From NCBI GenBank assembly GCA_023249675.1, contig JAHFCE010000007.1, positions 1-64,000 of the forward strand: a stretch of 64,000 nt of DNA, in the 5' to 3' direction. This document shows, piece by piece, positions 28,222-36,298 of this stretch. The DNA is from Elusimicrobiota bacterium. Its GTDB lineage: Bacteria; Elusimicrobiota; Elusimicrobia; UBA1565; UBA9628. The notes under the pieces are model-generated. The model saw nothing but the letters and a program-made list of their open reading frames with translations. It searched no databases and was not told the DNA's origin. The translations under genes and the position numbers were made by a program. Numbering within the stretch: the first letter of the stretch is position 1; each line of letters begins with the position of its first letter.

Positions 28222-28545
28222 GTGAATCCGTAGCGACGCGTCCACAGCCGCCATCACCCCCGCTGGAAGGACGCCGAGTTTTCCCCCAAACCGGCTTTTA
28301 TCCATCGCGCGCAGTTGATGCGCCTTCACCCGCGCCAAACGACCGTCCCCGATAAGACCCTCCGGCACGGCCGCCTCATGCGGCTTGATCCGTGCGGTCG
28401 AAGATGACAGTGGAGCAACGGTGATGGTGGCCATGTGCTCATTGTGCCCGTCATCGGAAACGACCACCGCCGGGCGAACCTTGCGTATTTCCACGCCGAT
28501 GGCGCCCCGGAAATCCACCCAGTAAACCTCGCCGCGCCGGATCAC
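28210..28545 (-). CDS. MazF/PemK-type endoribonuclease toxin
   Basis: A 111-residue protein with the MazF/PemK fold: N-terminal RRGEVYWVDFRG, KVRPAVVVSDDG, then MATITVAPLSSS and VKAHQLRAMDKSR. These toxins cut mRNA at short sequence motifs and are blocked by the co-expressed antitoxin. The GTG at 28545 overlaps the antitoxin stop as GTGA, which is why I prefer it to the TTG one codon upstream. The pair is coupled and antitoxin-first, the normal order. Confidence 0.88.
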   Translation of the reverse strand: MIRRGEVYWVDFRGAIGVEIRKVRPAVVVSDDGHNEHMATITVAPLSSSTARIKPHEAAVPEGLIGDGRLARVKAHQLRAMDKSRFGGKLGVLPAGVMAAVDASLRIHLGL

Positions 28546-28751
28546 CAATCCGCTCCCGCATCCTTTTCATCATCGCGATCCCGCGCGGCTTCCTTGTAGC
28601 CTTCAATCAGGCGGCGTCGGAAATCATCCCGCTCGAGCGCTTTGAAGCGTTCGACGACGGCAAGGGCGATGAACTCGCTTTTATTCGAGACTTTCGCCAA
28701 TTTCTTGATGACCGGCTGCGGCAAGGTTATGTTCATGCGCTGGTATTTCAC
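28542..28751 (-). CDS. Ribbon-helix-helix antitoxin
   Basis: A 69-residue protein whose N-terminus (MNITLPQPVIKKLAKVSNKSEFIALAV) reads as a ribbon-helix-helix DNA-binding domain: a beta strand with ITLP followed by two helices, typical for antitoxins that pair with MazF/PemK or ParE. The acidic C-terminus (DRDDEKDAGADW) would wrap the toxin. Start GTG at 28751, six bases after a TATACT box; an in-frame ATG lies five codons downstream. Confidence 0.85.
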   Translation of the reverse strand: MKYQRMNITLPQPVIKKLAKVSNKSEFIALAVVERFKALERDDFRRRLIEGYKEAARDRDDEKDAGADW

Positions 28752-28757
28752 ACCATG

Positions 28758-28786
28758 AGTATAGTGTGTATTCGAATGCGCATCAA
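28758..28786 (-). promoter_or_regulatory. Promoter of the toxin-antitoxin pair
   Basis: TTGATG (28781-28786) and TATACT (28758-28763) on the minus strand are separated by exactly 17 bases, and TATACT stands 6 bases before the antitoxin GTG. Transcription would begin on or next to the start codon, giving a leaderless mRNA. Confidence 0.7.
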
Positions 28787-28789
28787 GGC

Positions 28790-29113
28790 CTAGACCCGCG
28801 CCGGCGCCGCTGCGCCGGCGCTGACCTGGCGGTAACGCTCGAGGATCAGGCCGATCGCCGCGCAGCGAGCCTCCGCGGTCACGGGATGGGCCAGGTCGAA
28901 CCAGCGGTCGGCCGTCGCACCCTTCCCCTTCTCCGCCGGAAAGACGACGAAAGGCTCATCGTTGCCCGGCTCGGCCTTCTTGAGCACCCGGATGCCCTTG
29001 ATCACGAAGGCGTCGGCGATCATCAGCTCCGCGAAGGCCATCAGCTTCGTCGGGCGGTTCGACGGGTCCTGATACGGGCGCACGCGCGCGTCCAGCTTCG
29101 GCAAGTTTTCCAT
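28790..29113 (-). CDS. spoVG: SpoVG family RNA/DNA-binding regulator
   Basis: SpoVG is a small nucleic-acid-binding regulator first known from sporulating Firmicutes but also found in spirochaetes and other non-sporulating groups. The 107-residue protein matches the family: LDARVRPYQDPSNRPTKLMA, AELMIADAFVIKGIRVL, PFVVFPAEK, then DLAHPVTAEARCAAI. ATG 29113 is chosen because GGGGGAG precedes it at the right distance; unlike most lead genes here it has a clear ribosome binding site. Confidence 0.88.
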   Translation of the reverse strand: MENLPKLDARVRPYQDPSNRPTKLMAFAELMIADAFVIKGIRVLKKAEPGNDEPFVVFPAEKGKGATADRWFDLAHPVTAEARCAAIGLILERYRQVSAGAAAPARV

Positions 29114-29193
29114 GTTCTCCCCCTGTTCGGCCGCCGGTCCCGGCGGCCCTACTACTAGACGATCGAGGGGCCCAAAAAGTTCCCTGACAGCGC

Positions 29194-31104
29194 CTACGCG
29201 CCGACCCACTCATACGCCGAACGATGGCCGGCGAGCGCGTCCGCGTGCGCGACGAAGCGCGCGTAGACGGGATGGCGTCCGACGGTGGCGGAATCGCCCA
29301 GGACGATGAGGCAGCGGCGCGCGCGTGTGATCGCGACATTCAGGCGGCGCATGTCGGACAAAAAGCCGATCTGGCCGGCCGCGCTTGAGCGCACGAGGCT
29401 GAGGATGATCGCCTCCTTCTCGCGGCCCTGGAAGCCATCCACGGAACCGATCTCGAGACCAGGCTCGCGAACGAGAGTCTTCAGCAGCTTCGCCTGCGCC
29501 GTATACGGCGTCAGAATCCCGATGTCCCGAGGCTTGAGGCCGGAGCCGAGCAGCTCATACAACAGCTTCACGGCAAGCTCGGCCTCGCCCTTATTCTCGC
29601 GGCTCTCGAGCATGTCGTTCCAGGCCTCATCGAAGCCCGCGCCCGCGGTGTCGACGAAAGTCACCGGACGGCTCGTCAGATCCGAAGGCGCTGCGCCGGG
29701 AAGCTCGGCCGCGACATGCTGGGCGACCGACTCATCGGCGATGAGCTTGCCCTCGTAGAACTCCTTCGACGGGAAGCTCATGATGTCCTCATGCATGCGG
29801 TACTGCACGCGCAGCAAGGTCTGCGCCGAAGCGGGTAAAATATTCTTGAGGCGGTCGAACAAAGTCGTCGCCAGGCCGCCCTCGGCGGCTTCCTTCGAGT
29901 AGATCGTCGGCGGCAGCTGGTGGGCGTCGCCGGCGAAAATGGCCTTGCGCGCCAGCGTCAGCGGAACCCACGACAGCGGCTCGCTCGCCTGCGAGGCCTC
30001 GTCCAGCACGACAAGGTCGAAGTCTCCCTTCACGTATCGTTTCGAGACCCCGGCGTGCGTGGCGAGCACGACGTGGGCGCCCGCGACGATGTGGCGCGCG
30101 ATCTCGCTCTCGAGGTCGCGCGCCTGGCGCCAGAGCTTGCCGACCTCGCGCTCGCGCAACTGGCGCTCTTCATGACCGAGCTGGGCAATGCCGCGGCCGT
30201 GGCGCGACTTGCGGTGGATCAGGCGCTCGCGGTACGCGTCGAGCTCCAAGACTTCCTCGTACGCGGGATCCTCCTCGATCTGCGCGGCGAGGTTGCCGTG
30301 GCGCAGGCTCTCGAGAGTCCGGGCCGGGTGGCCCAAGCGCGTGACGCGCAGGCCGCTGCCGATCAGTTTCTCCAAGATGTTGTCCACGGCGATGTTCGAG
30401 GGTGCTGTCGCCAGCACACGCTCGCCGCGCGCAACATGCTGGCGGATGATCTCGACCAGGACGGTCGTCTTGCCGGTGCCGGGCGGGCCGTGCACGAGCG
30501 CGACGTCAGAGGCGGCAAGCGCGCGTTTGACCGCGTCCTGCTGGTACTCGTTGAGCGTCCGGTTGAACCAGATGATTTTGGGGACCTTGACGCGCTCAGG
30601 CTCGACCTCGCCGAGGAATATCTCGCGCAAAACGGAGACGCGCGAACGCTTCGATTCCGCCACGGTGACAAGCGCTTTGCGCATGCGCTGATAGGTCGCA
30701 TCCGAGCCGAGCAGGTCGATCTGGCAGCTCCCGCGAATGGGCTCCTCGGGAGCAGCGCGGCTGATCGCCACGGTCGCGCGGTACTCGTCGACCTTATACA
30801 GCGTCCCTTCAACGGCGAGGAACTCATTGCCGGGAGACAACGTCAACAAAACATTATCTCCCGCGTTCATCGCGTGGAAAGGCGCGAGCTCCTCGCCGCG
30901 CGGCGCGCGAGCGAGCGTGATCATCGTCAGGCCGCCCATCCCTCCGCCGATTGCTTCCGCGATCAGCCCCGTGACCGTCTTGCCCCGCGCCTCGCGCTGG
31001 GACACCGGAAATTTGCGCAGCTCTCGGAGGTTCTCCTCCTTTTCCGCCTCGCGCTCGAGGTCGATGAGGGTCTGCAGCCTTTCAAAATGTTCTGTGCGGG
31101 CCAT
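29194..31104 (-). CDS. Superfamily 1 DNA/RNA helicase (IGHMBP2/Upf1-like)
   Basis: A 636-residue helicase. Walker A GPPGTGKTTVLVEI lies near residue 206, motif II reads VVLDEASQASEPLSW, motif III AGDAHQLPPT, and the C-terminal motifs include GSVDGFQGREKEAIILSLVR and NVAITRARRCLIV. The N-terminal 150 residues form the OB/beta-barrel-like region usual in the IGHMBP2/Upf1-like group. These helicases unwind DNA or RNA 5'-3'; a precise role cannot be assigned. TAGAAT lies 10 bases before the ATG. Confidence 0.88.
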   Translation of the reverse strand: MARTEHFERLQTLIDLEREAEKEENLRELRKFPVSQREARGKTVTGLIAEAIGGGMGGLTMITLARAPRGEELAPFHAMNAGDNVLLTLSPGNEFLAVEGTLYKVDEYRATVAISRAAPEEPIRGSCQIDLLGSDATYQRMRKALVTVAESKRSRVSVLREIFLGEVEPERVKVPKIIWFNRTLNEYQQDAVKRALAASDVALVHGPPGTGKTTVLVEIIRQHVARGERVLATAPSNIAVDNILEKLIGSGLRVTRLGHPARTLESLRHGNLAAQIEEDPAYEEVLELDAYRERLIHRKSRHGRGIAQLGHEERQLREREVGKLWRQARDLESEIARHIVAGAHVVLATHAGVSKRYVKGDFDLVVLDEASQASEPLSWVPLTLARKAIFAGDAHQLPPTIYSKEAAEGGLATTLFDRLKNILPASAQTLLRVQYRMHEDIMSFPSKEFYEGKLIADESVAQHVAAELPGAAPSDLTSRPVTFVDTAGAGFDEAWNDMLESRENKGEAELAVKLLYELLGSGLKPRDIGILTPYTAQAKLLKTLVREPGLEIGSVDGFQGREKEAIILSLVRSSAAGQIGFLSDMRRLNVAITRARRCLIVLGDSATVGRHPVYARFVAHADALAGHRSAYEWVGA

Positions 31105-31162
31105 GAAGAGCCTGATTCTACCATTCCACGGGGCCGACCCGGGGATTTGGTAACATCCGCGC

Positions 31163-32356
31163 GTGGCGCTACCTCATATTCCAAACCTGCCTCCCCCCGT
31201 GCGCAAGTACCTGCGCCGGCCCAAGCCCGGCTCGGGAGAATTCACCTGGGACGCCGACGAACACGTCGCCGGCAACAAGCTCGCGCTGTTCATCCGCGGC
31301 AAGGACCTCTTCGCCGCGATGGCCGAGGCCATCGAGGCCGCGGCGGAGTCGGTCCATCTCGAAACCTACCGCTTCGGCGGCGACGCCACGGGCCGGACGT
31401 TCGCCGAGCTCCTCGCGCGAGCGGCCAAGCGAGGCGCGCGCGTGCGCCTGATCTACGACTCGCTCGGCTCGCTTGAACTCTCGCCCGTGACCGAGACCCT
31501 GATGCGCAACGCCGGCGTGCAGATTCTGGAGTACCACCCCGTCGCGCCCTGGCGCCCGCGTTGGGCCTGGAACAAACGCGACCACCGCAAGATCCTCGTC
31601 TGCGACGGCAAGGTCGGCTTCATCGGCGGAATGAATCTGTGCGACGAGCACGCGCCCACGGAACAAGGCGGGCTCGACTGGCCCGACGCGCACGCGCGCG
31701 TCGAGGGCCCCGCCGCGCACGAGCTCGAGCGCCTCTTTCGCGCGGTGTGGCACAAGGAAACGGCCCGCTGGTTCAACTCTCAGCCGGAGGAGGGATTCGC
31801 GCCTGGAACCTCGGCGGTCCGCATCATGGGAAACCACGAGTTTCTCAAGCGCTTCGCCATCCGCGAGGCGTACGTCAATGCCCTGCGCGCGGCTAAGTCC
31901 GAGGTCTCCATCGCCAATTCCTACTTCATCCCCGACTGGCGCGTGCGCCGCTCGCTCGCCCAGGCCGTGCGCCGCGGCGTCGATGTGCGCGTGCTGGTGC
32001 CGGGGCGCTCAGACATCCGCTCGGCATGGTACGCGATGCGCGCGACCTACCGGTCGCTTCTGACGCGCGGCGTGCGCATCTTCGAGTGGCAGGGGCCGAT
32101 GATGCACGCGAAAGCCGTCGTCGTGGACGGACAGTGGTGCGCGGTCGGCTCCTACAACCTTGATCACCGCTCGCTGCGCCACAACTTGGAGGCCAATCTT
32201 CAGACCACCGATACAACTTTCGCCGCCGAGCTCAAGAAGCGCTTCGACCTCGGCCTGGCCGGAGCAAAGGAGATCACGCTCGCTGATTGGAACCGCCGCT
32301 CCTGGACGGAACGCGGCCTCGAGCGGTTCTTCTCCTCGTTCGACTATTTTTTCTGA
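31163..32356 (+). CDS. Phospholipase D family protein, cardiolipin synthase-like
   Basis: A 397-residue protein with two HKD catalytic motifs, HRKILVCDGKVGFIGG and HAKAVVVDGQWCAVGS, as in bacterial cardiolipin synthases that join two phosphatidylglycerols. The usual N-terminal membrane helices of ClsA are missing, so it is closer to ClsB-type soluble members. GTG 31163 follows TAACAT by 6 bases. It is divergent from the helicase gene and precedes sixA by 30 bases. Confidence 0.85.
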   Translation: MALPHIPNLPPPVRKYLRRPKPGSGEFTWDADEHVAGNKLALFIRGKDLFAAMAEAIEAAAESVHLETYRFGGDATGRTFAELLARAAKRGARVRLIYDSLGSLELSPVTETLMRNAGVQILEYHPVAPWRPRWAWNKRDHRKILVCDGKVGFIGGMNLCDEHAPTEQGGLDWPDAHARVEGPAAHELERLFRAVWHKETARWFNSQPEEGFAPGTSAVRIMGNHEFLKRFAIREAYVNALRAAKSEVSIANSYFIPDWRVRRSLAQAVRRGVDVRVLVPGRSDIRSAWYAMRATYRSLLTRGVRIFEWQGPMMHAKAVVVDGQWCAVGSYNLDHRSLRHNLEANLQTTDTTFAAELKKRFDLGLAGAKEITLADWNRRSWTERGLERFFSSFDYFF

Positions 32357-32386
32357 CGGCGTGAGAATTTGGTAGTCTGCTTTCTT

Positions 32387-32857
32387 ATGAAGCGGCTTTA
32401 CCTGATGCGCCATGCCCACGCCCCGACGATGTCCGAGGCCGGCGTGGCCGCAGACGCGTTGCGTCCCCTCTCCGAGCAAGGCCGCGAGGACGCCCGCCTC
32501 TTGGCCGCCGAACTCGCGCGCCGGGGCGGCGCGCCGACTTTGATCCTCCACTCCCCGCTTCTGCGCGCCGTGCAGACGGCGGCCGAGGTCGCCGCGGTCC
32601 TGAAGCCCGGCTCAGGCGCCGAGATGTTCGCCGCGCTCGACAACACCCGCCCCGCCGAGGAAGTCAGGCGCGAGATCTCAGCGCGCGCCGCCTCCGTCAG
32701 TGAGGTGCTCGCCGTCGGCCATCAACCCCAGATCGGAGAGGTCGCCGCGTTGATCGCCAAGAGGCTCTTCGAGATGCGCCCAGCCGCGATCGTCGCGATC
32801 GAGCTGTCCCCCGCGCCCAGAGTCCTGTGGACGCTGAGCCCCGAACAGACGCAATGA
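32387..32857 (+). CDS. sixA: SixA-type phosphohistidine phosphatase
   Basis: A 156-residue histidine phosphatase with the RHG-type motif LYLMRHAHAP at the N-terminus, LSEQGREDARLLA and VGHQPQIGEVAALI, the layout of SixA, which removes phosphate from phosphohistidines in phosphorelay or PTS proteins. ATG 32387 follows TAGTCT by 8 bases. Its TGA overlaps the ATG of the GGDEF gene (ATGA), so the two are translated together. Confidence 0.87.
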   Translation: MKRLYLMRHAHAPTMSEAGVAADALRPLSEQGREDARLLAAELARRGGAPTLILHSPLLRAVQTAAEVAAVLKPGSGAEMFAALDNTRPAEEVRREISARAASVSEVLAVGHQPQIGEVAALIAKRLFEMRPAAIVAIELSPAPRVLWTLSPEQTQ

Positions 32858-33702
32858 CCGCACAGCGCCGGCGGGCTCGCGGCAAGGAGGATTCCCGGGC
32901 TGACTGGCGCGCGATTCCGCATTACCAGCTCTATCCGGCGGCCGGAATGGTCCTGGGCCTGGCCTCGCCGACCGGCGCCTTCCTCCTGCGCTACTGGCTC
33001 GCCGACCCGCTGCTCAAGAGCATATGGGTCCGCCACGAACTCGACTACAACTTCCTGTTCTACTCCTACATGGGCGTGGGCACGGTCATCGCGTTCATGA
33101 TCTTCGGCTACGTGATCGGCCTGCGCTCCGAACGTCAGCGGATCAGCAACCGCGTGCTCTCGGCTCGCATCGACGAGCTCCACCTCAAGTCCGTCACCGA
33201 CGGCCTGACCGGCGCATACACATACGGCTACCTGCAGGAAATCCTCGAGCTTGAGATCCAGAGGACTTTGACGCACAAAACACCCCTGTCGGTGATGATG
33301 ATCGACATCGACGACTTCAAGCGCATCAACGACGGCCACGGCCACCTATTCGGCGATCGCGTGATCAAGGAGACGGCCGAGACGCTCTCCGCGAACGTGC
33401 GCTCCGACGATATCCTCGGGCGCTACGGCGGCGACGAGTTCGTCGTGATCATGCCCGGCGCCGACGCCGCAACCGCCATGCAGGTCGCGGTCCGCGCGCG
33501 CGGCAGCATCGCCAACAACGGCTACCTTGCGACGATCAGCATCGGCACGGCCACCTTGGACGGAACGGGCCGGCAAAGCCCCGCCGAGCTCCTGCATCGC
33601 GCGGACATGAACCTGTACCAGGCGAAGCACGACGGCAAAAATTGCGTCCGCGATTTCTGCAGCCTGCCCGATGCCCCCCGCCGGCGCCTCACCGACGAGT
33701 GA
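32854..33702 (+). CDS. Membrane-anchored diguanylate cyclase (GGDEF)
   Basis: Makes the second messenger cyclic di-GMP from two GTP. Two hydrophobic segments (about residues 30-50 and 65-90) anchor the protein; a short coiled linker leads to a GGDEF domain starting with TDGLTGAYTYGYL, with IDIDDFKRINDGHGH and an intact RYGGDEFVVIMP active site. No inhibitory RxxD site is evident five residues before GGDEF. It is coupled to sixA, which suggests a shared signalling route, though that is only context. Confidence 0.9.
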   Translation: MTAQRRRARGKEDSRADWRAIPHYQLYPAAGMVLGLASPTGAFLLRYWLADPLLKSIWVRHELDYNFLFYSYMGVGTVIAFMIFGYVIGLRSERQRISNRVLSARIDELHLKSVTDGLTGAYTYGYLQEILELEIQRTLTHKTPLSVMMIDIDDFKRINDGHGHLFGDRVIKETAETLSANVRSDDILGRYGGDEFVVIMPGADAATAMQVAVRARGSIANNGYLATISIGTATLDGTGRQSPAELLHRADMNLYQAKHDGKNCVRDFCSLPDAPRRRLTDE

Positions 33703-33706
33703 CGCC

Positions 33707-34414
33707 CTACTTCGCGGCCGAGTAGACGCAGTCCTTCTTGAAGTCGCAGCGCGGGCAAAAGCGCGTGTCGGGAGCAAACGCCGCCGCCTCGACGCCCGAG
33801 GCCGCGGCGCGGATGTCCGCGTCGAGCGCCTCCTCGCCGGCGCCGTCGTAAGGCGCGCTCACGCGCGCGCCCGCGGCCACGCAGTCCACGGTCAAGGTCT
33901 CGGGAGACAGGCTCAGAGCCCGCTTGGCGCCAAGCGCATAGAAGCGCAGCTGCGCGTCCTGGGCGACCTCTTCAACGCTCGGCACGCTCGGGCCGGTCTT
34001 GTAGTCGATCAGTTCATAGGCGCCGTCGGGGCCCTGATCGATCCGATCGATCATGCCGCGCACCTGATGCGCGCCCGACGTCCAGATGAACTCCTTCTCC
34101 ACGGCGACCGTCCGCGCGCGCCGCGACTGCTCCTCGCCGTAAAAGCGCGACAAGGCGCGCTCGGCCTTCGCATGCCAGCGCGCCTCGGCCTCCTCGTCTG
34201 GATAGCCCGACGTGAGCCAGCAGGCGTTCAGCGCCTCGCGCAAGGACTCAAGCGAGAGTTCGCCTCCCCGCAGCCAGGCCTCGAGCGCGCGGTGCAGGGA
34301 CAGGCCGAAGGAAGACTTCGGCGTCATGGGGATGCGCCGCCCATCCACGAACAGCAACTTGTACTTCCAAGGGCACTCCCGGTAGACGCGGTACCGGGTA
34401 AAGGAGATCTCCAC
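33707..34414 (-). CDS. RecB/Cas4-like PD-(D/E)XK nuclease
   Basis: A 235-residue stand-alone nuclease of the PD-(D/E)XK_1 (RecB C-terminal/AddB/Cas4) family: KYKLLFVDG-type N-terminus, GMIDRIDQGPDGAYELIDYKTG with the catalytic Asp and Asp-x-Lys, and a C-terminal cluster ending FCPRCDFKKDCVYS that resembles the iron-sulfur Cys set (only three or four Cys visible, so a full cluster is uncertain). GTG start at 34414 shares one base with the RsmD stop, so the genes are coupled. Probably DNA repair. Confidence 0.8.
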   Translation of the reverse strand: MEISFTRYRVYRECPWKYKLLFVDGRRIPMTPKSSFGLSLHRALEAWLRGGELSLESLREALNACWLTSGYPDEEAEARWHAKAERALSRFYGEEQSRRARTVAVEKEFIWTSGAHQVRGMIDRIDQGPDGAYELIDYKTGPSVPSVEEVAQDAQLRFYALGAKRALSLSPETLTVDCVAAGARVSAPYDGAGEEALDADIRAAASGVEAAAFAPDTRFCPRCDFKKDCVYSAAK

Positions 34415-34995
34415 TAGGCCGGGACGCGCCGCAGAAACTCCACGTCGGTGTCGCCGTAGCGTTCTTCCCGAAATTTTTCATAACCGGCGGGCAGCTCGAC
34501 CTTCTCTTTTTTATAACGCTGCAGCAGGGCCCAGCCGGTCGGAGCCAGCAAATTCGCCTCGGCCAAGCGGGCCAACGTCGGCGTCGAATACGCCAACATG
34601 ACGTTGTCCTCGGTGCGGTAGGGCGGACCCATATAGATGAGATCGAAATCGGCGACGCCCGCGCGGTACGGGATCCACGAGAGATCCCGCAGAATATCGC
34701 CGTAGCAGGCCCGACCCCGAGCGGCGAGATTAAGGCGCTTGAGATTCTCCTCAATGACGCCGAGACAGCGCTTGTCCGCGTCCACGAAGAACGCGGACGC
34801 CGCCCCCCGCGACAGCGCCTCGATGCCGACCGCGCCGGTTCCGGCGTACAGGTCGAGCACGCGCGCGCCGCCCAGGCGCGGGCGCAGGATGTCGAAAACG
34901 GATTTCTTGATGCGCGCCGAGATGGGTTTAACCATCAGATCCTTCGGCACGCTCTTGAGGGAACGCCCCCGGTTTTCGCCCGCGATGATACGCAT
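34414..34995 (-). CDS. rsmD: RsmD-like 16S rRNA guanine methyltransferase
   Basis: RsmD methylates G966 of 16S rRNA with S-adenosylmethionine. The 193-residue protein starts MRIIAGENRGRSLKSV, has the RsmD-specific RIKKSVFDILRP, the SAM-binding VLDLYAGTGAVGIEALSRG and DADKRC. The substrate motif normally written DPPY reads MGPPY, so the acidic or amide first residue is replaced by Gly. ATG 34995 lies 10 bases after TATAAT (35006-35011 on the minus strand), overlapping the promoter of the divergent receiver gene. Confidence 0.88.
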   Translation of the reverse strand: MRIIAGENRGRSLKSVPKDLMVKPISARIKKSVFDILRPRLGGARVLDLYAGTGAVGIEALSRGAASAFFVDADKRCLGVIEENLKRLNLAARGRACYGDILRDLSWIPYRAGVADFDLIYMGPPYRTEDNVMLAYSTPTLARLAEANLLAPTGWALLQRYKKEKVELPAGYEKFREERYGDTDVEFLRRVPA

Positions 34996-35005
34996 GAGTG
35001 CGATT

Positions 35006-35015
35006 ATTATAGAAT
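35006..35015. promoter_or_regulatory. Overlapping divergent -10 boxes (rsmD / receiver-MBL gene)
   Basis: TATAAT for rsmD (minus strand, 35006-35011) and TAGAAT for the plus-strand gene (35010-35015) overlap by two bases, each 10 bases from its start codon. The arrangement implies leaderless transcripts on both sides and mutual exclusion. Confidence 0.5.
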
Positions 35016-35025
35016 ACCCGGCATC

Positions 35026-36294
35026 ATGGCGGCTCAAATCATCATTGTGGACGACGACCCCCTCGTGGGCGGGCTCACGCTCGAGCTCCTGACCGACGCC
35101 GGCTATTCCGCCCTTCTGCTGGCGGACAGCCTCAAGGCCCAAGACATCATCAAGGCCGAGAAACCCGCGCTTGTCATCCTCGACATCCTGATGCCGGGCC
35201 TTGACGGCTTAACGTTGCTTCACCGGTTGAAGTCCGACCCCGCGACCAAGCCGATCCGCGCGATCATCGTCTCGGGTAAATCCTTCGAGGCGGAGAAGCG
35301 GCGCGCCGCCCAATACGGCGCGGAAGCCTTCATCGAGAAGCCCTACGACGTGGACCTATTCGCACAGAAGGTCGAAGAGCTCATGAAGAAGCAGGGCGTC
35401 GAAGCAAGGAAGCCAGCGCTCGCGCCGGCGGCTCCGGCGCCGATCGCGCGCGCCTCGGTCGAGGCCGTGGTCTGGGGCTGCCGCGCCTCCGGCGAGGCCG
35501 CGCCGGCCGCCACGCGCTACGGCACGCACACCGCCTGCGTCTCCGTGGAGACCCCCTCGAACCTGTTCATCTTCGACGCCGGCTCGGGCATCAGCCTCCT
35601 GGGCAATGAGCTCATGAAGAACGGCAAGCACAAGCTGCTCTGGCTGTTCCTGACGCACTTCCACCCCGACCACGTGGAAGGCCTGGCGAATTTCCCCTGC
35701 GCGCGCGACAAGGACTACACCCTCTACATCAGCGGCGCCTCCGATCCGGACAAGCCGCTGGAGCAGGAGCTCAAGACCGTCCTCGAGGCCGGCTTCGGCA
35801 ACTTGATGCCCCCCGCAAAGATCGAGCTTTACGAGCTGATGGAGCAGACCTACGCGATCCTTCCCGGCGTGCGCCTCTCCGTCTTCTACGCCAATCATCC
35901 GGGCACGACGCTTGCCTACATCCTCCAGACCGAAGGCCGCAAGATCGTCTACTGCCCCGACAGCGAGCTGTACGGCGAGTACGGAACCGCGCTCCAGGAC
36001 TACGACGAGAAGATCGGCGCGGCGTGCCGCGGCGCGGACCTGATGTTCCACGATGGCCGCTACACCGCCGAGGACTACAAGAAGAACCGGAACTCCGGCC
36101 ACTCGAGCTTTCTCGCCGCGGTCGATTTCGCGGGCAAGAACCTCATCAAGACGATGGTCCTCGTCCATCAGGACGCCTCCTATACCGATGACACGCTCGA
36201 GGCGATGGACAAAGAAGCCCAGGCGCGCGTGGACAAGCGCGGCTACAAGGTGAAGGTTCTGCTGGGCCGCGAAGGCCTGCGCATCACGGCTTAG
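35026..36294 (+). CDS. Response regulator receiver domain fused to a metallo-beta-lactamase-fold hydrolase
   Basis: Residues 1-120 form a CheY-like receiver: acidic triad IIIVDDDPLV, phospho-acceptor Asp53 in VILDILMPGLDG, and Lys in FIEKPYDVDLF. After an Ala/Pro linker, residues about 145-420 form an MBL-fold hydrolase with the metal motif LFLTHFHPDHVEG and later His/Asp ligands (YCPDSELYG, MFHDGRYT, GHSSF). The second half resembles RNase Z/phosphodiesterase-like MBL proteins. Phosphorylation probably switches a hydrolase whose substrate is unknown. Confidence 0.85.
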   Translation: MAAQIIIVDDDPLVGGLTLELLTDAGYSALLLADSLKAQDIIKAEKPALVILDILMPGLDGLTLLHRLKSDPATKPIRAIIVSGKSFEAEKRRAAQYGAEAFIEKPYDVDLFAQKVEELMKKQGVEARKPALAPAAPAPIARASVEAVVWGCRASGEAAPAATRYGTHTACVSVETPSNLFIFDAGSGISLLGNELMKNGKHKLLWLFLTHFHPDHVEGLANFPCARDKDYTLYISGASDPDKPLEQELKTVLEAGFGNLMPPAKIELYELMEQTYAILPGVRLSVFYANHPGTTLAYILQTEGRKIVYCPDSELYGEYGTALQDYDEKIGAACRGADLMFHDGRYTAEDYKKNRNSGHSSFLAAVDFAGKNLIKTMVLVHQDASYTDDTLEAMDKEAQARVDKRGYKVKVLLGREGLRITA

Positions 36295-36298
36295 GGAT

